DNA of 64,000 bases, from contig ML976773.1 in assembly GCA_010015655.1 (NCBI GenBank), positions 3,522 to 67,521 on the forward strand, given 5' to 3'. Source of the DNA: Bimuria novae-zelandiae CBS 107.79. Taxonomy: Eukaryota > Ascomycota > Dothideomycetes > Pleosporales > Didymosphaeriaceae. Shown piece after piece: positions 1 to 13,157 of the stretch. The position numbers and the translations under genes are program-made. How positions within the stretch are numbered: position 1 is the first letter of the stretch; each line of letters begins with the position of its first letter. The notes beneath the pieces are model-generated. The model saw nothing but the letters and a program-made list of their open reading frames with translations. It was not told where the DNA came from and searched no databases.

Positions 1-1440
1 CCCCCCCCCCCCCGGTACGATGTTTATACCGTGCAAACCTTTCTGCCTCGTACGCAATTGCTAGCAGAGAGTCCATTCAACAATCCCTATATTTAAATAC
101 TTAAGAGATAATAGCGTAGGGTACACAAGCACTATAAGGATAATAAAAATAGTAATAAAAAAAGATTTAAGTTAAACGTAATAGTAAAGCTAACGTTTAA
201 GGTGCCTATAGTAGTAACGCGCGCCCGCGTAAAGCTAACTAAGAAGTACTTTAATAGTAACCTTATAAAGCTTAAGACAACGTTTTCGGGCAAGATAAAA
301 TAAAGAAAAACGTACTAGGCGCTTTTAGAAAGTAAGAAAGTCTTATAAGTTACTTAAAGAGATAATTAGGTAGTTCTTTTTACTAGTACTATTACTAAGG
401 GTAAGTTTCTTAAAGCTTAATTGTCGGTTCACAGGTAGCAAGGAATAAACAAGTAACTCTCTGTCTTTGGTATCTGGTGTCTGTCTTGTCTTGTGTGTGT
501 GCTATGATAGTTCTATATACCTTCCTTCCAGTTCTTGTGGATGTGATAGAGTACCAGGTGGTGTGGAGGCGAAGGGGTTTCGGTACAGTATCAGGTTAAC
601 TAGAAGTGAGGGGGTACAGGGGTATGATAGGGTTACACAGTTCCCTTAGTGCGGAAGGCGAGGCTGTGCAGACATTAATAATATACTAAGACTTGCTAAT
701 AAGAGTTGCTACCTAACTACTTACCTTATTATAAAGCTCTACTATTACTCTAAAACCTCTTAGAGAGACTAAAAGCTGTTTAAAAAGACCTTTAATAATA
801 AGCCTATTAAGTTATTAGGCATACCTAAGATAATAGATAACTATAATAAGCATAAAAGCAAGGTAGATTAGTTTAACTAGGCAAAGAGCTACTATAGCGT
901 CTAGTAAGCCAAGCGGCGCATATAGAAGCCCCTCTAGTACTTTTTACTAGATCTTATATTTAATAACTATTATAGACTCTCCTCCTACTCCGCCTCTATC
1001 GCTACTAAACGTAGTAGCTATAAGAAGTTCCTATACGACCTTATTAAGTAGTTATTTAAGCGTAGTAAATAATTAGTAAGGGGCTATAAGAAGCGCGAGA
1101 GACTTAATAATATTATTATTACTAAAGAGAGTACTTATAAGTTTATAAGGCTATTTAAAGAGTCTAAGACCTATACTACTTGTATTAAAAACGCACGTTA
1201 ATTACATAAGTCTTAGACATCTTAGGCACCTCTGGGTCATGTGTCTGGCAATCCACAGCGACGCAAGCGTGCCCAGCGTCCTCCGCGTACTTACTATAGG
1301 TGTACGCTTTGCCGCTTGCCTTTATGTAGGCCAGAAATTAGGCCTAAGTGCTGGCAGGAGCACCTCCAACGACATTAAACTATTAAGGAAGTTAATATAA
1401 AAGCAAGCTTAAGTATTAAGTAATTAGAAGTTAAGATCTT
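1..1440 (+). mobile_element. RIP-degraded piggyBac-like transposase relic
   Basis: AT-rich DNA with no long open frame. Reading through stops from about 832 gives the C-terminal part of a piggyBac (PGBD) transposase: DNYNKH at about 835, then a VD-x-FN segment, AKSYYSV and KPL-x-YFLLDLIFNN. These match the conserved piggyBac block YNxxMGGVDxxDQ...PLFYxLLD. The Gln and Trp positions of the family are TAG or TAA here, as RIP would produce. A cysteine-containing tail (CTLCRLPLC) lies at about 1301-1327. The N-terminal half and element ends are not visible; the 5' part may lie outside the window. At about 425-660 there is a stretch of more normal base composition, possibly a separate insertion, which I cannot assign. 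The window begins with 13 C residues, possibly an assembly edge. piggyBac is my best match from the motif order. Confidence 0.6.
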
Positions 1441-1527
1441 TAGAAATGTAATCTTTATACAAATTTCTATACAAACTGCATCAATTCTGGTGTTCTGCCC
1501 AGATCGGAGCGATTATCCGATTGGCTA

Positions 1528-1576
1528 CCCTGCCGAGACAGTCAGTGCGCCGCGACACTAACGCGCCACCCCAACA
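1528..1576 (+). repeat. Left 49-bp TIR of the 1528-3654 transposon
   Basis: Begins CCCTGCCGAGACAGTCAG and is the exact reverse complement of 3606-3654. GC-rich, in contrast to the AT-rich interior, so it escaped most RIP. Confidence 0.9.
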
Positions 1577-1599
1577 CCAGTACCGCAGCCAGCAACATA

Positions 1600-3564
1600 A
1601 GGCTGTAGAGTTTTACATAAAAGCTTTTATCGCGAAATTTTTTAGAGTTAAGATTTTATAGAGCTATAGAAGATTGCTAGCTAGTTAAATTATAGATATC
1701 TACTTAGTATTCTAATTATTTAACCACTGCGCGATGCTGGCGCTAATAGCGTAGATATTACTATATTAACGCGTATAGATGCCAGCGTAGGCTTCTTCCT
1801 CTTTATAATTATATAAGTAGCTTTTAAAGCATTCTGGCTTCCCTTTTTAGTAATTTTAAGACGTTTTTAAAGTTATTATTAAGTCTTGCGAGCCTATTAA
1901 CAGAGGCGTTACTTAGTAGCCTAATTAGCTTTCTCTTTAGCGCGCGTATTTTTAGCTACTACACGCGTAACACGCTTCTCCTATAGTAGACAAGCTTTAA
2001 GCTGCCTATTTGCTATCTAGATCTCTCTCTACTCACTTTTCTGGAGTTATAGTTGTTGCTTTTTAGCCTTTTATTGGCTGAGAGAATCGCGCGCCCTCTA
2101 TACGCGGGCAGGTGACTAGAAAATAGATCCTCTATACTACTTATCTAGCTACTCAAAAGGTAGAGTCCTGCCCTTTATTTAACGCTATTTCTGGTTTGTA
2201 AGGGCTTCTTGTAGCCCCTAATTCTCATGCTCTAGGAGCTGCTTCTATATAGAGATTAAGTGTATAGTGCGACTTAGCTTCTTAGCCTTATTACCTCCCC
2301 CTGTATTAATAATAACCTTTAAAAGCTAATTAATTTTGCGCTAATTAGACGCGCTAAGTACTAAAGTAGAGCTTTTACGCGATCTTTATTCTAGAGACTT
2401 ATCTTTATTAAATTAACTAAGGATTAGTATAGGATCTAGCGGCGAGATACCTATATACTTAAAAGCTTTAGTAATTAATTACGGCGTAACTAACGTTGTC
2501 TAGGCCCTCTAGAATAGTATAAAGAAGTCTCTTTTAGCAATTGTTAATAGCCCCTAACTTCTATATAGGTATGCGGAGAGCTCGTCGGAGTAGGCGGTAG
2601 AAAGAGACTTAAATATATAGACGTCTAGAGGCTATAGCGTATAAGTGGCGTAAGGGGGAAATATTGCAAGGAGGATCTTTTTCTAATTATAGTAGTTAAT
2701 AAAATCTATAGTAATATAAGATCTATGCCTATTAAGGACTAAGAGTTGCCACTACCGTCAAGCCTTCTCCTTAGTACAGCGATTAAACACCTATTTTAGC
2801 TATTAAAGCCCTATCTCGTTGTTTAACTATCTAGAGGTTAATAAGGTAATAAAGACTCTATAAGAATTAACGTTGATTTCCTTAACCTAGCTTGATTGTA
2901 GAGTCTTAGCGTTAGATCGATAGATTAGTGATAGATTAATAGTAGATCTATCGGCGCATATACATGCGATGAGCGAGATCCACTCACGACTACTATCCTA
3001 AATAGATTGCCTCACTTGGCGACTCTCATATATAGGCCTGTCGAAGATCCTTTTTGACCTGCCGGTGATGCCGAGTAGGAAGCCTTTTTCGTCCATATTA
3101 TAGGTATGCTAAGGCTCTATACCATACTTTATAATTTTCTTATATAAAAGCTTAAAGTAGAGCCTATATCTTGCGCCTAAATTAGCGTTATAGCGATTAC
3201 TATCTAGCCTAGTCGTCCATCGCGAGATTAGGGAGTTAGGGTAGCGCCTAATAAAGCGATTAACCTATTGCATAGAGATATCCTTTTTAGCAATAATTAA
3301 TATAAAGTTTTAGATTATTTAACGCGTAGGGGGTAGACCTTTCTAAGTAAAACGCTATATATACTATAGGAGCTTAGATTCTTGTTATTAGTTAAGATTT
3401 TAGCAAGTTTATAGTAGCTGTGTACGCGCCTGCATGGCGCGTCTATGCCAGCGCGTTAATGTTGACCGCATAACACCAAATTCTTCTGTAATTTTTCTAT
3501 ATAAGAAAGTTTCTCCAGGTTCTCGTGAGTCGATAGCGATGATTGCAGCCTCAATCGGATCCAT
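1600..3564 (-). pseudogene. pogo/Fot1-like transposase remnant
   Basis: Dead transposase inside the 1528-3654 element. The N-terminus is readable from an ATG at 3564: MDPIEAAIIAIDSREPGE, then YRKITEEFGVMRSTLTRWHR. This is a helix-turn-helix (psq/CENP-B-type) DNA-binding start typical of fungal pogo transposases. Further along the minus strand, stop-interrupted fragments resemble the DDE catalytic core: INYYN-x-KKILLAIFPP, then YIFKSLSTAYSDEL and the ISPLDP tail (roughly 2400-2800). Stops fall at expected Gln/Trp codons. The family identity is secure from motif order; the 3' boundary is approximate. The copy cannot make transposase. Confidence 0.75.
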
Positions 3565-3605
3565 ATTGGTGGAGATGCGGCGCGTCAAAGTTGAGGTGCT
3601 ACATC

Positions 3606-3654
3606 TGTTGGGGTGGCGCGTTAGTGTCGCGGCGCACTGACTGTCTCGGCAGGG
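3606..3654 (-). repeat. Right 49-bp TIR of the 1528-3654 transposon
   Basis: Exact inverted copy of 1528-1576, ending ...CTGTCTCGGCAGGG and followed by TA. Identity between the two ends stops sharply after 49 bases. Confidence 0.9.
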
Positions 3655-3936
3655 TATCACCAGGTGGTCCGTGTGCGGGCGATGTTGCCGGTGCAAGGGA
3701 TAGGTTTATTCTTTGTGGAGAAAGAGATGACTTTATTGCTTGATACTCTTGATGTTCTGATGACGACCCGGGAGGGCGGAGAACCTCGTCTTGCCCTAAC
3801 CTACCCATTCTAACTAAATCATTACGCAAAATGCCAATGGTACAAGTACGCCCAATATTTCCAAGTCTTCCTCTACCCGCTGAGCCCATGGCTAGAGATC
3901 TTCGCATTCCCTTACGACAGCGAGCCGCTGTCCGTG
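3655..3936. other. Gene-free stretch right of the transposon
   Basis: Normal base composition. Overlapping frames on both strands exist but none shows a domain or a plausible start and splice structure. I see nothing supportable here. Confidence 0.5.
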
Positions 3937-4875
3937 TCAGGCCCGAATGCGAACCCAGACTCTGCGGCCCCGCTGACCAATGAGCTGGCTGGAACCTTGA
4001 TCTGACTCCTTCTGGAGGGTCTCGCAACGAGATACCCATCCAATCGAAGAGCTCAAGCCTTGGTCTGAGCTGCTTTTAGTCTCGTTCTTCGTGTAGTTCT
4101 CGAGCACCAAGTCATTCCTGGCGCTGTTCCCTTTTGCTGCAAACTTCTTCATGACCGCAATGTGGAACTGTATTGGCACTTATTCAAGAAGCTTCGCCTC
4201 ACTTGCATCGTCGTCTCCCTTCCACATCCGACACTGAGCATCAACTAGAAGCTGCAAGTATGGGTCCTGATCCGGCAATGAATTAAAAGCAAGGCTCACA
4301 GTCTTGTAGGAAGGTGTACAGCGTCGTCCTTGATAGTGATCGAGAGAGATATTGAAGATGACTTCCTTGAGTTTCGGGACCAGAAGGCGGTCGGCAAGGA
4401 CGTAGAGACGGGCGAGCTTTTCGCGTTTTGGCGGATGGTAGTCACTCCACTTTTTTTTACCAAAGCTTCGTGTCTGGGACCTTTTGCGTGTATATCCACT
4501 CGATGAAGGGTTCAAATAAGCCTGAATCGACATCACTTAGTGTGATCTGGATCACGGTAATATTAGCATGCTTCTCATAGATAGCAGAGGCCGACCAGTA
4601 TGGAATCACCTCGCGCAATCGAAATAACTCACCGTGTTCGTGATACCCTTTTGAAAGGTGGATGGTTCTAGTGCAGCTCGAAAATATTCTGAGTAATGCG
4701 CAAGAAGAGCCTTGTGGATGATGTACTCTTTTCCCTCTTCGCCGATCTTGATGACTGCCGTAGGACTGGAGAAAATGTCTCTTTGCCCAAAGTTAGAGAC
4801 GATAAAGATAGCTTGAGCAAGGTAGCCAACTTACGCAACCGAAGGACTGGGCTTAGTGATTGTACTTGGAGCCAT
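3937..4875 (-). pseudogene. BTB/POZ-domain protein, broken paralogue
   Basis: Predicted exons: 4835-4875 (MAPSTITKPSPSV), 4633-4780, and from 4546 leftwards, with phased introns matching those of the intact neighbour at 5563-6493. The second exon reads as the start of a BTB/POZ domain (VIKIGEEGKEYIIHKALLAH then EYFRAAL). The third exon reads ITLSDVDSGLFEPFIEWIYT. Translation then breaks at an 8-T run (4451-4458; A run in the gene) and resumes in another frame as LARLYVLADRLLVPKLKEV. A second lesion is an in-frame TAA at 4180-4182, after which homologous C-terminal sequence continues (FHIAVMKKFAAKGN). BTB domains mediate dimerisation and often recruit targets to cullin-3 ligases. The original function is unknown. 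The homopolymer shift could be a sequencing error; the TAA is harder to dismiss. Confidence 0.7.
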
Positions 4876-5562
4876 CGTGAGCCGTGGCTAGTTACTTCAA
4901 CGAACGCGTTTCTTAGGTATGCAGATGGGACGGGGAGTGTTGAGGCGATCCTCGAGATGATAAGGAATTGCAAAGGAGCAGCAGGGTGAAGGCAGGCTAG
5001 GGCCCGCCCAAGAAAGGTAAAAGTGAACATGGCTTCCTGTGAACCTAAGATGAGGCTGAAAAGTGATGATATGCATGATCTACGAAGGGTGAGCGCTGAG
5101 GGCGTATATACCAGCAGTCAGGGGTCACTGCTCCTCCGGGAAGCTGCATACGCCAGCAATCAGGTGTCACCGCTTCTCCGGGAAGCTGCATATGCCAATG
5201 AAACATAACCAATGAAGGAAAACGAGCCATCTGCAGACTGGCAGTCTCACCGGAAGCTTCACCCATCACACTTCCTGCTACCAATGCCGAGTCTTCAACA
5301 TTCACTTGTGTACGGCTCAAACAGTAGCTGTCAATGTGCTTCTAACTTTCAGTTCACACGTACGCCGACCGGCACGGTAGGTCCGGACGGCCGGGTGCAA
5401 AGGAAATGCAGTCAACCACTCTGTATTGCTTGTCCAGGGGTAACACACAGTACTAATATCTTACCGAACCTTGTACCTTCACATAATTCCTCTCCATCAT
5501 CATGGTTTGCTGTATTTAACTATACTAGAGCAAATCAAGACAATAATTGTCTCCCGACAGCT
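4876..5562. other. Intergenic region between two BTB genes
   Basis: Holds a two-unit 42-bp tandem repeat (5111-5194). I see no gene I can support; the frame at 5212-5622 on the plus strand has no recognisable features. Confidence 0.5.
5111..5194 (+). repeat. Two-copy 42-bp tandem repeat
   Basis: Units 5111-5152 and 5153-5194 both start CCAGCA and share TCTCCGGGAAGCTGCATA-type cores (the first unit reads CTCCTCCGGG, the second CTTCTCCGGG). A few substitutions separate the copies. Confidence 0.8.
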
Positions 5563-6493
5563 TCAGCCACAGGTCTCCAGCCCATCGTCATCATCATCTC
5601 GCAGGTAGTCCTCAAATCTTAACCTGCGCTCCTTCTTAACCATCTCAGCATACCTCCTCATCACCCCAACCAAAAAGCCTCCTGGAAGCTTCCCGAAGCA
5701 CTCCTGCGTCTCCAACTCATACCTATTATAAAAACCTCCCCCGTCGTAATACAAACAGTGCTGATCGACCAAGAGTTGCAAAAACGGGTCTCCTTCCGGA
5801 AGCGATTCGAACGCGAACTTGATCGTGTTGAGCGCAGGCCATACGTATTCGTCGAATTCTGTGAATGCTATTTCCAGAGCGAGCTGTTTGAGCTTTGGCA
5901 TAATAAATCGGTCGGCGAGAACGTAGAGTCGGGTCACGTAGATGTCTGTGTCTTCTTTGGAACCGCCGTATTTGGTCCAGTTCCTTTGCTTGATCTCCGG
6001 GAGATCCTGCCGGTAGAGCCAGTCGATAAGCGCCTCGAATGTAGTTGGATCGACGTCGTTCAGCGTGATCTGTAGGATGGAGGAGTTGGTTAGCATGTCT
6101 AATCATAGACCCGTGCCCCCCTGTAAAGGTAAAACCAGGGCAAAAGGACACCAATTACCCGCTTGTGTGTTACCCCAGGCTAAACAATACAACGGCCAAC
6201 TTTCAGCCACGCGAGAGCCATGGCCCTATTTCAGCGACTCACCTTGTCCGAGACACCTTCCTTGAAGTTCTGGGCTTCAAATGCCGCACGGAAGAACTCG
6301 GAATGATGCACAATCGCGGCTTTGTGGACTTGATATTCTTTTCCACGACGTGCCGGTCCGATCTTGATGGTCACGGTACGGCTGAGGAAGATCTCGCTGT
6401 ACACAGATCAGTCACCTTGCTCATATCCGAGTGCATACAGGCTTACGCGACAGTGGGCCCGGATTTCTTCTTGGTAACCTTGCCTGAGCTCAT
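5563..6493 (-). CDS. BTB/POZ-domain protein (intact)
   Basis: Predicted exons 6447-6493, 6243-6396 and 5563-6069 on the minus strand give a 235-residue protein. The first exon is MSSGKVTKKKSGPTV. The BTB/POZ core follows: IFLSRTVTIKIGPARRGKEY, then VHKAAIVHHSEFFRAAFEA, and after the second intron ITLNDVDPTTFEALIDWLYR and LYVLADRFIMPKLKQLALEI. The acidic tail carries an Asp run. This is the usual small fungal BTB protein: a single BTB fold plus a helical tail, with no kelch or zinc-finger partner. Intron 2 (6070-6242, 173 nt) contains an inverted MITE copy (about 6121-6218); the matching intron of the broken paralogue is 86 nt. Stop at 5563-5565. The biological role is unknown; substrate recruitment to an E3 ligase is only a family-level possibility. 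Confidence 0.8.
6121..6218 (-). repeat. MITE copy a (inside BTB intron 2)
   Basis: On the minus strand it begins CTCTCGCGTGGCTGAAAGTT and ends near ACCTTTACAG. It aligns with copy b (6701-6802) over GCTGAAAGTTGGCC, GGGTAAC and ACCTTTAC blocks, and has the same terminal motif as copy c at 37408-37553. Confidence 0.65.
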
Positions 6494-7767
6494 TGCGTTG
6501 AATGGAGGAGGATCGGCAATCGCAAATAGTAGAAACGAGGTAATGAGGTGGCAGGCGAGGGCGGAAACCAGAAATGGCTATCAAAATGAAGTGAATATGA
6601 GATGAGTGACCGGGGGGCCCAACATGACGGTTCTGGGATGGCATCCACTCTCGCTACCGCTCAACATTGAAAGTGAAAGTTCTCCAAGAGCGAGAGTGGC
6701 TCACGCGTAAAGCTGAAAGTTGGCCATTGTATTACTGATCATAGGGTAACAGACCAGCGATTAATGAGGGTCCTTTATGGCCTACTTCCACCTTTACACG
6801 AGAAAGTAGTAGGGTTACGCATGACGTTGGCGCTGGCCACGACATACGGAGGTAGGAGCGATGGAGGTAAAAAATGCATGCACATAAGGGCGGTCGGAAT
6901 GAAATGCAACTGGACTAAGGCACGAAGTTTGAGGAAAAGAAAATGCGGTCGTGCATACAATCAGGTGGAAGCATCTCTTTGCACGCACCGGCCGTTCAGT
7001 GGTAACCATGCCTGTCACAGTGGCCCATGAGGGGAAGTTGATGGGTGGGCTCGTTAGAGCTGTCGTGTCCTTCTCGAGCATTGTGATAGAGATGCGGCGA
7101 ACCTGGCCACTGGCGTTCCGCGTCAAAAGACCGGCTCAGATACCACTTCAACCATTGCTGCCTTCGCTACCTGTCCTCAGTCTAGTGCAGATTCAACACA
7201 CAAATACAGATGACGTCGAAAAACATAGGGTGCTTCGTAGATGAATGTAACCTCTGCTGATTCCCAGAATATCACAGGAGCCCAAGAAAAGGGATCTCCA
7301 AACCGGGCGCCCAGCCATGGGCTTAGTCTTTTCTACGCTCAGCGCGAAAACAGACTCGCAATTGTCATGCGAGGCTGCCGTAAGTAGTGTTTGTATGCTG
7401 GCGTTCTGTCTGAAGAAGAGAAGAGGGAGCAGGAAAAATTCGGAGTTTTGGTCGACGTCGGAGCTTGGACCAGGTGCTATCCCGGTTTAGGTGTGGGAGC
7501 TTGCCGAACCTCAATCTGGCCGCATGGACTCTGGTCACCGAATCCACTCGAGTGTGCTGCGGCTTTGGGGCACGTTGCAACTTTCCACATCTGCTGCAGC
7601 CTTGAGCACCGTTGGCTGTAGTCTGAATATTCATCTTTTCTCTCTCGACCTGAGCCCTACGACCTCCTCTTCACCCCCAAACCTGCCCCGCGAATTCGAA
7701 TTGTGGGCACCGCTTGGTCCCACCACAGCCCGCACGCACTTGCTAGACACAGCCTATACGATACATC
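6494..7767. other. Intergenic region upstream of SEC23
   Basis: About 1.3 kb between the divergent BTB gene and SEC23. It contains MITE copy b. The rest shows no gene I can support. The SEC23 promoter should lie in its right part (pyrimidine-rich at 7635-7680). Confidence 0.5.
6701..6802 (+). repeat. MITE copy b
   Basis: Starts TCACGCGTAAAGCTGAAAGT and ends CACCTTTACACGAGAA. The ends are imperfect inverted repeats of the (C)TCTCGCGTAAAG family motif. The interior shares several blocks with copy a. Confidence 0.6.
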
Positions 7768-10290
<2,523 letters not shown>

Positions 10291-10671
10291 TGGTTATCGG
10301 CAGGGAGAGACATGAGATGGACGCGATAGACGAGGTGGTATCGGGCAGATGCGGCAGGGGTCGGGGGTTACTAGAGTTATGGTTAGCGGGGCAAAGGGTG
10401 CATGTCATGACAGTTCGGGCGTGATTTTTGGGTGGCGGTGACGCCTTCTGCTACCTTAGCCAAAACATCCTATTTTATATTCGGGACACGCTGTTCAGCC
10501 TTGAGTGAATATATACATCCGAACGACTCTTTCTCGACCCAAACGAGCTTGTACATGATGCGACTGCTCAGCATCCCAGCCGTGTGCGCCTGTAATAGTA
10601 CATGGAGAATACATATCGTACACATGATCCCACAACCTGCAACTCTGTCAGCCTTAGACAGTGTACCGTCC
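10291..10671. other. Convergent 3' intergenic region
   Basis: 381 bp between the stop codons of SEC23 and the heme lyase gene, holding both 3' UTRs. No gene seen. Confidence 0.6.
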
Positions 10672-11460
10672 TCACCATCCCATAAACTTCAGCGCCCTCA
10701 TCTTAACCCCCTCCCAACTATTCAACTTGGGTCTCACATCCAAGTAAAAATTCAGCGCCTTCCCCTCAACCCCCTCATCACGTCCAGCGTAGAAATCAAT
10801 AACATACTCCACCCGCGTCCCACATCTATCCACGACCCAGTCGTGTCTGTCAAACGGCGGTTTATAACCCAGAACATGCGTGTTCCACCGTGCGCGCGGC
10901 GTCATGGCGCTCGCGGTTCCAGAGAAAGATTCTAACCTTGGCCCGCTGCATTTGGAGGCCTCTGAGAAGGGCGTTTCCCAGCGCAGGATCTCGGCCCAGG
11001 CGCGCTCGTTTACGGCGTTGTGGATGGGCACGATGGTCGACATGTCTGTTGGGGAGGCGGAGTGGGATTTGCGTCGCATCGCGTCGAAGAACATGCGTTC
11101 GGAGGGGTAGATCCAGTTCCCGGTGGCTTTGTCGGCGCCGGTGTCGCGCTCGGAATTCGCGGGTGCGGTGGTTTGAGAGGGGCTGGTGGGGAGGGCGCGC
11201 GGGATGGTGCTTATGACGCGGGTTGTGCCGAGGGTGGAGGATGGGTCGGATGGAGGTGGTGTGTGTGGTGAGGTGGTCTGGGTGGCTTCCATGGAGGAGG
11301 AGTCGCAGCCGGGGGTTGCGAGGGTGGAGGGTGCGGCGGCGTGTGGTGAGGAGGGTGGTTGTGTGGCACTGGGGTTCGCTTTTTTGGCTTGCGCGAGCCA
11401 GGTTTCGCGGGTTTTGTGGTCGACGGGACACTTTTCGGCGACGGGGTCTTGGGATGCCAT
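10672..11460 (-). CDS. CYT2: Mitochondrial holocytochrome c-type synthase (cytochrome c1/c heme lyase)
   Basis: A single-exon gene of 262 residues. It attaches heme covalently to apocytochrome in the mitochondrial intermembrane space. Visible family features: N-terminal CPVDHKTRETW (the CPV heme-regulatory motif), a Ser/Pro-rich linker, ISTIPR, then the synthase core NWIYPSERMFFDAMRRK, VPIHNAVNERAWAEILRWE, and PPFDRHDWVVDRCG ahead of VEYVIDFYAG. I chose the ATG at 11460 (MASQDPVAEKCPVDHK) because it sits just before the CPV motif; the frame stays open for 49 more residues of low-complexity sequence upstream. The CPVD form with ISTIPR reminds me of the cytochrome c1 lyase (CYT2) more than the cytochrome c lyase (CYC3). 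Family certain, paralogue assignment moderate. Divergent from MVD1 with a 376-bp shared promoter region. Confidence 0.88.
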   Translation of the reverse strand: MASQDPVAEKCPVDHKTRETWLAQAKKANPSATQPPSSPHAAAPSTLATPGCDSSSMEATQTTSPHTPPPSDPSSTLGTTRVISTIPRALPTSPSQTTAPANSERDTGADKATGNWIYPSERMFFDAMRRKSHSASPTDMSTIVPIHNAVNERAWAEILRWETPFSEASKCSGPRLESFSGTASAMTPRARWNTHVLGYKPPFDRHDWVVDRCGTRVEYVIDFYAGRDEGVEGKALNFYLDVRPKLNSWEGVKMRALKFMGW

Positions 11461-11836
11461 GTTGGGTGGGCGACAAGAGCGATTGCGGACTTCCGCGCGA
11501 TGCAAGGTCGGATGGTGAATGAGGCTGTAGAAAAGTTGAGCTCGGGTCACGGAGGGCGGAAGTCTGGGGGATAGTGATTGGTTGATTGGTGATGGGTGGG
11601 CGTTCACCGCTTGGAGGGGCCTAGACCTGTCGTGGGACGGTACTCGAGCAATTTTGTTCGTCCCTGCCAGCGACGGTTTTCGGAATTAACTCTTTACGGA
11701 AGAGACCGGGTCCAATTGCTTGAGGGAGGACTAAGACCCTGCATATGCCCTAGGTAGACGAAAATCCACAGACCCCGCTACTTGTAAACAACGACCCCTC
11801 TTGATCGTTTCTCCTCAACACAATTGAATTGCTTCA
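11461..11836. promoter_or_regulatory. Bidirectional promoter region (heme lyase / MVD1)
   Basis: 376 bp between divergent start codons with no credible gene inside. It must carry both promoters. No specific factor site is claimed. Confidence 0.5.
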
Positions 11837-13157
11837 ATGGCAGAGATATACCGCGCCAGCACGACCGCTCCGGGTACGTAACGCCTTTATACAATTCGAA
11901 TATGCCTTCCGGTTGGCTGTTGTACTACGTCTTCCGGCTCAACACCAGGGCTGAGTTTACCGGTGGTACAATCTGTCGCATTGCGCTGACTTATCACCCT
12001 CGAGCGCAGTCAACATCGCCGTCATAAAGTATTGGGGAAAGCGCGACCCCAAGCTCAACCTACCCACCAACTCGTCCCTTTCCGTCACCCTCTCGCAGAA
12101 CGACCTCCGCACACACACGACCGCCTCCTGCTCGCCATCCTACCCGAAAGAAGACACCCTCCTCCTCAATGGCTCGCCGCAAGACGTCTCGGGCGCCCGA
12201 ACACAAGCCTGCTTCAGAGAGCTCCGCGCCCTCCGCAAGCAGCTCGAAGACTCAGACTCCTCGCTGCCCAAGCTCTCCTCGTTCCCCCTAAAGATCGTCA
12301 GCGAGAACAACTTCCCTACGGCCGCCGGCCTCGCCAGCTCCGCAGCCGGATTCGCGGCCCTCGTCCGCGCCATTGCGAACCTGTACGAGCTCCCCTCGTC
12401 ACCTACCGACCTCTCGCGGATCGCACGACAAGGCTCTGGCTCCGCATGCAGGAGCCTCTTCGGCGGCTACGTCGGCTGGGAGCAAGGCACCGCCACAGAC
12501 GGTAGCGACAGCATCGCCTTCCAAGTCGCCCCCGCCTCTCACTGGCCCAACATGCGCGCCGTCATCCTTGTCGTGAGCGCCGCGAAAAAGGGCGTCTCTT
12601 CTACCACGGGCATGCAGACGACTGTCGCGACGTCCTCTCTATTTGCTGCCCGCGCTAGCGAGACGGTGCCGCGCCGCATGCAGGAAATGCAGAAAGCGAT
12701 TCAGGACAAGGACTTCGAGGCGTTCGGCAAGGTTACTATGATGGACAGCAACAGCTTCCACGCTACATGCCTGGATACTTATCCCCCAATTTTCTATCTC
12801 AACGATGTGAGTCGCGCGGCGATTAAAATCGTCGAGAGCATCAACGCCGCCGCAGGCAAGATCATCGCTGCGTACACGTTTGATGCTGGGCCGAATGCTG
12901 TGGTGTACTATCTTGAGGAGAATGAGAATGAAGTTGCAGGTCTGTTTAAGGCGATTCTGGGCGAGAAGGACGGATGGAAGGGTGAGAGGGGCGCTAAGAT
13001 CAAGACCAGTGATGTGGAGAATGTTAGGGAGGCGGGCGGTGTGGCGATAGATCTGCTCAAGGACGGCGTGAGCAGGGTCATCTTGACGGGTGTGGGCGAG
13101 GGGCCGGTGAAGACAGAGCAGAACCTTATTGATGAGAAGGGCGAGCCTGTCTCGTAG
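11837..13157 (+). CDS. MVD1: Diphosphomevalonate decarboxylase
   Basis: Exons 11837-11873 and 12010-13157 give 394 residues. The enzyme converts mevalonate 5-diphosphate to isopentenyl diphosphate with ATP, the last step of the mevalonate pathway that feeds ergosterol. The short first exon reads MAEIYRASTTAP; after the 136-nt intron comes VNIAVIKYWGKRDPKLNLPT, the conserved decarboxylase start with the substrate-binding Tyr-Trp-Gly-Lys. The GHMP kinase ATP loop is FPTAAGLASSAAGFAALV; then GSGSACRSLFGGYVGWEQG and TFDAGPNAVVYYLEEN near the C-terminus. Length and motif order are normal. No transit peptide is apparent, as expected for a cytosolic or peroxisomal enzyme. The first ATG after the pyrimidine-rich leader is the only one consistent with the phase of exon 2. 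Confidence 0.95.

Larger units (their letters stand above)
1528..3654 (-). mobile_element. Tc1/mariner-pogo type DNA transposon, complete but RIP-degraded
   Basis: A 2,127-bp element bounded by 49-bp perfect TIRs (1528-1576 and 3606-3654) and flanked by the dinucleotide TA on both sides (1526-1527 and 3655-3656). This is the TA target duplication typical of the Tc1/mariner superfamily. The interior is AT-rich with a dead transposase frame on the minus strand. The first ~25 nt of its termini also occur at the ends of the foldback element at 28.6-31.1 kb, so the two belong to one family or share a transposase. Confidence 0.85.

Noticed and set aside
1..13. Terminal poly(C) as a telomere
   Set aside because: No TTAGGG/CCCTAA repeats follow; more likely a homopolymer or assembly edge.
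3599..4039. 146-codon minus-strand frame next to the transposon
   Set aside because: Overlaps the TIR and frames on the other strand, contains no domain and looks like low-constraint sequence.
12032..12505. 157-codon plus-strand frame (Arg/Pro-rich)
   Set aside because: Alternative frame of MVD1 exon 2; the MVD1 frame carries the conserved motifs.
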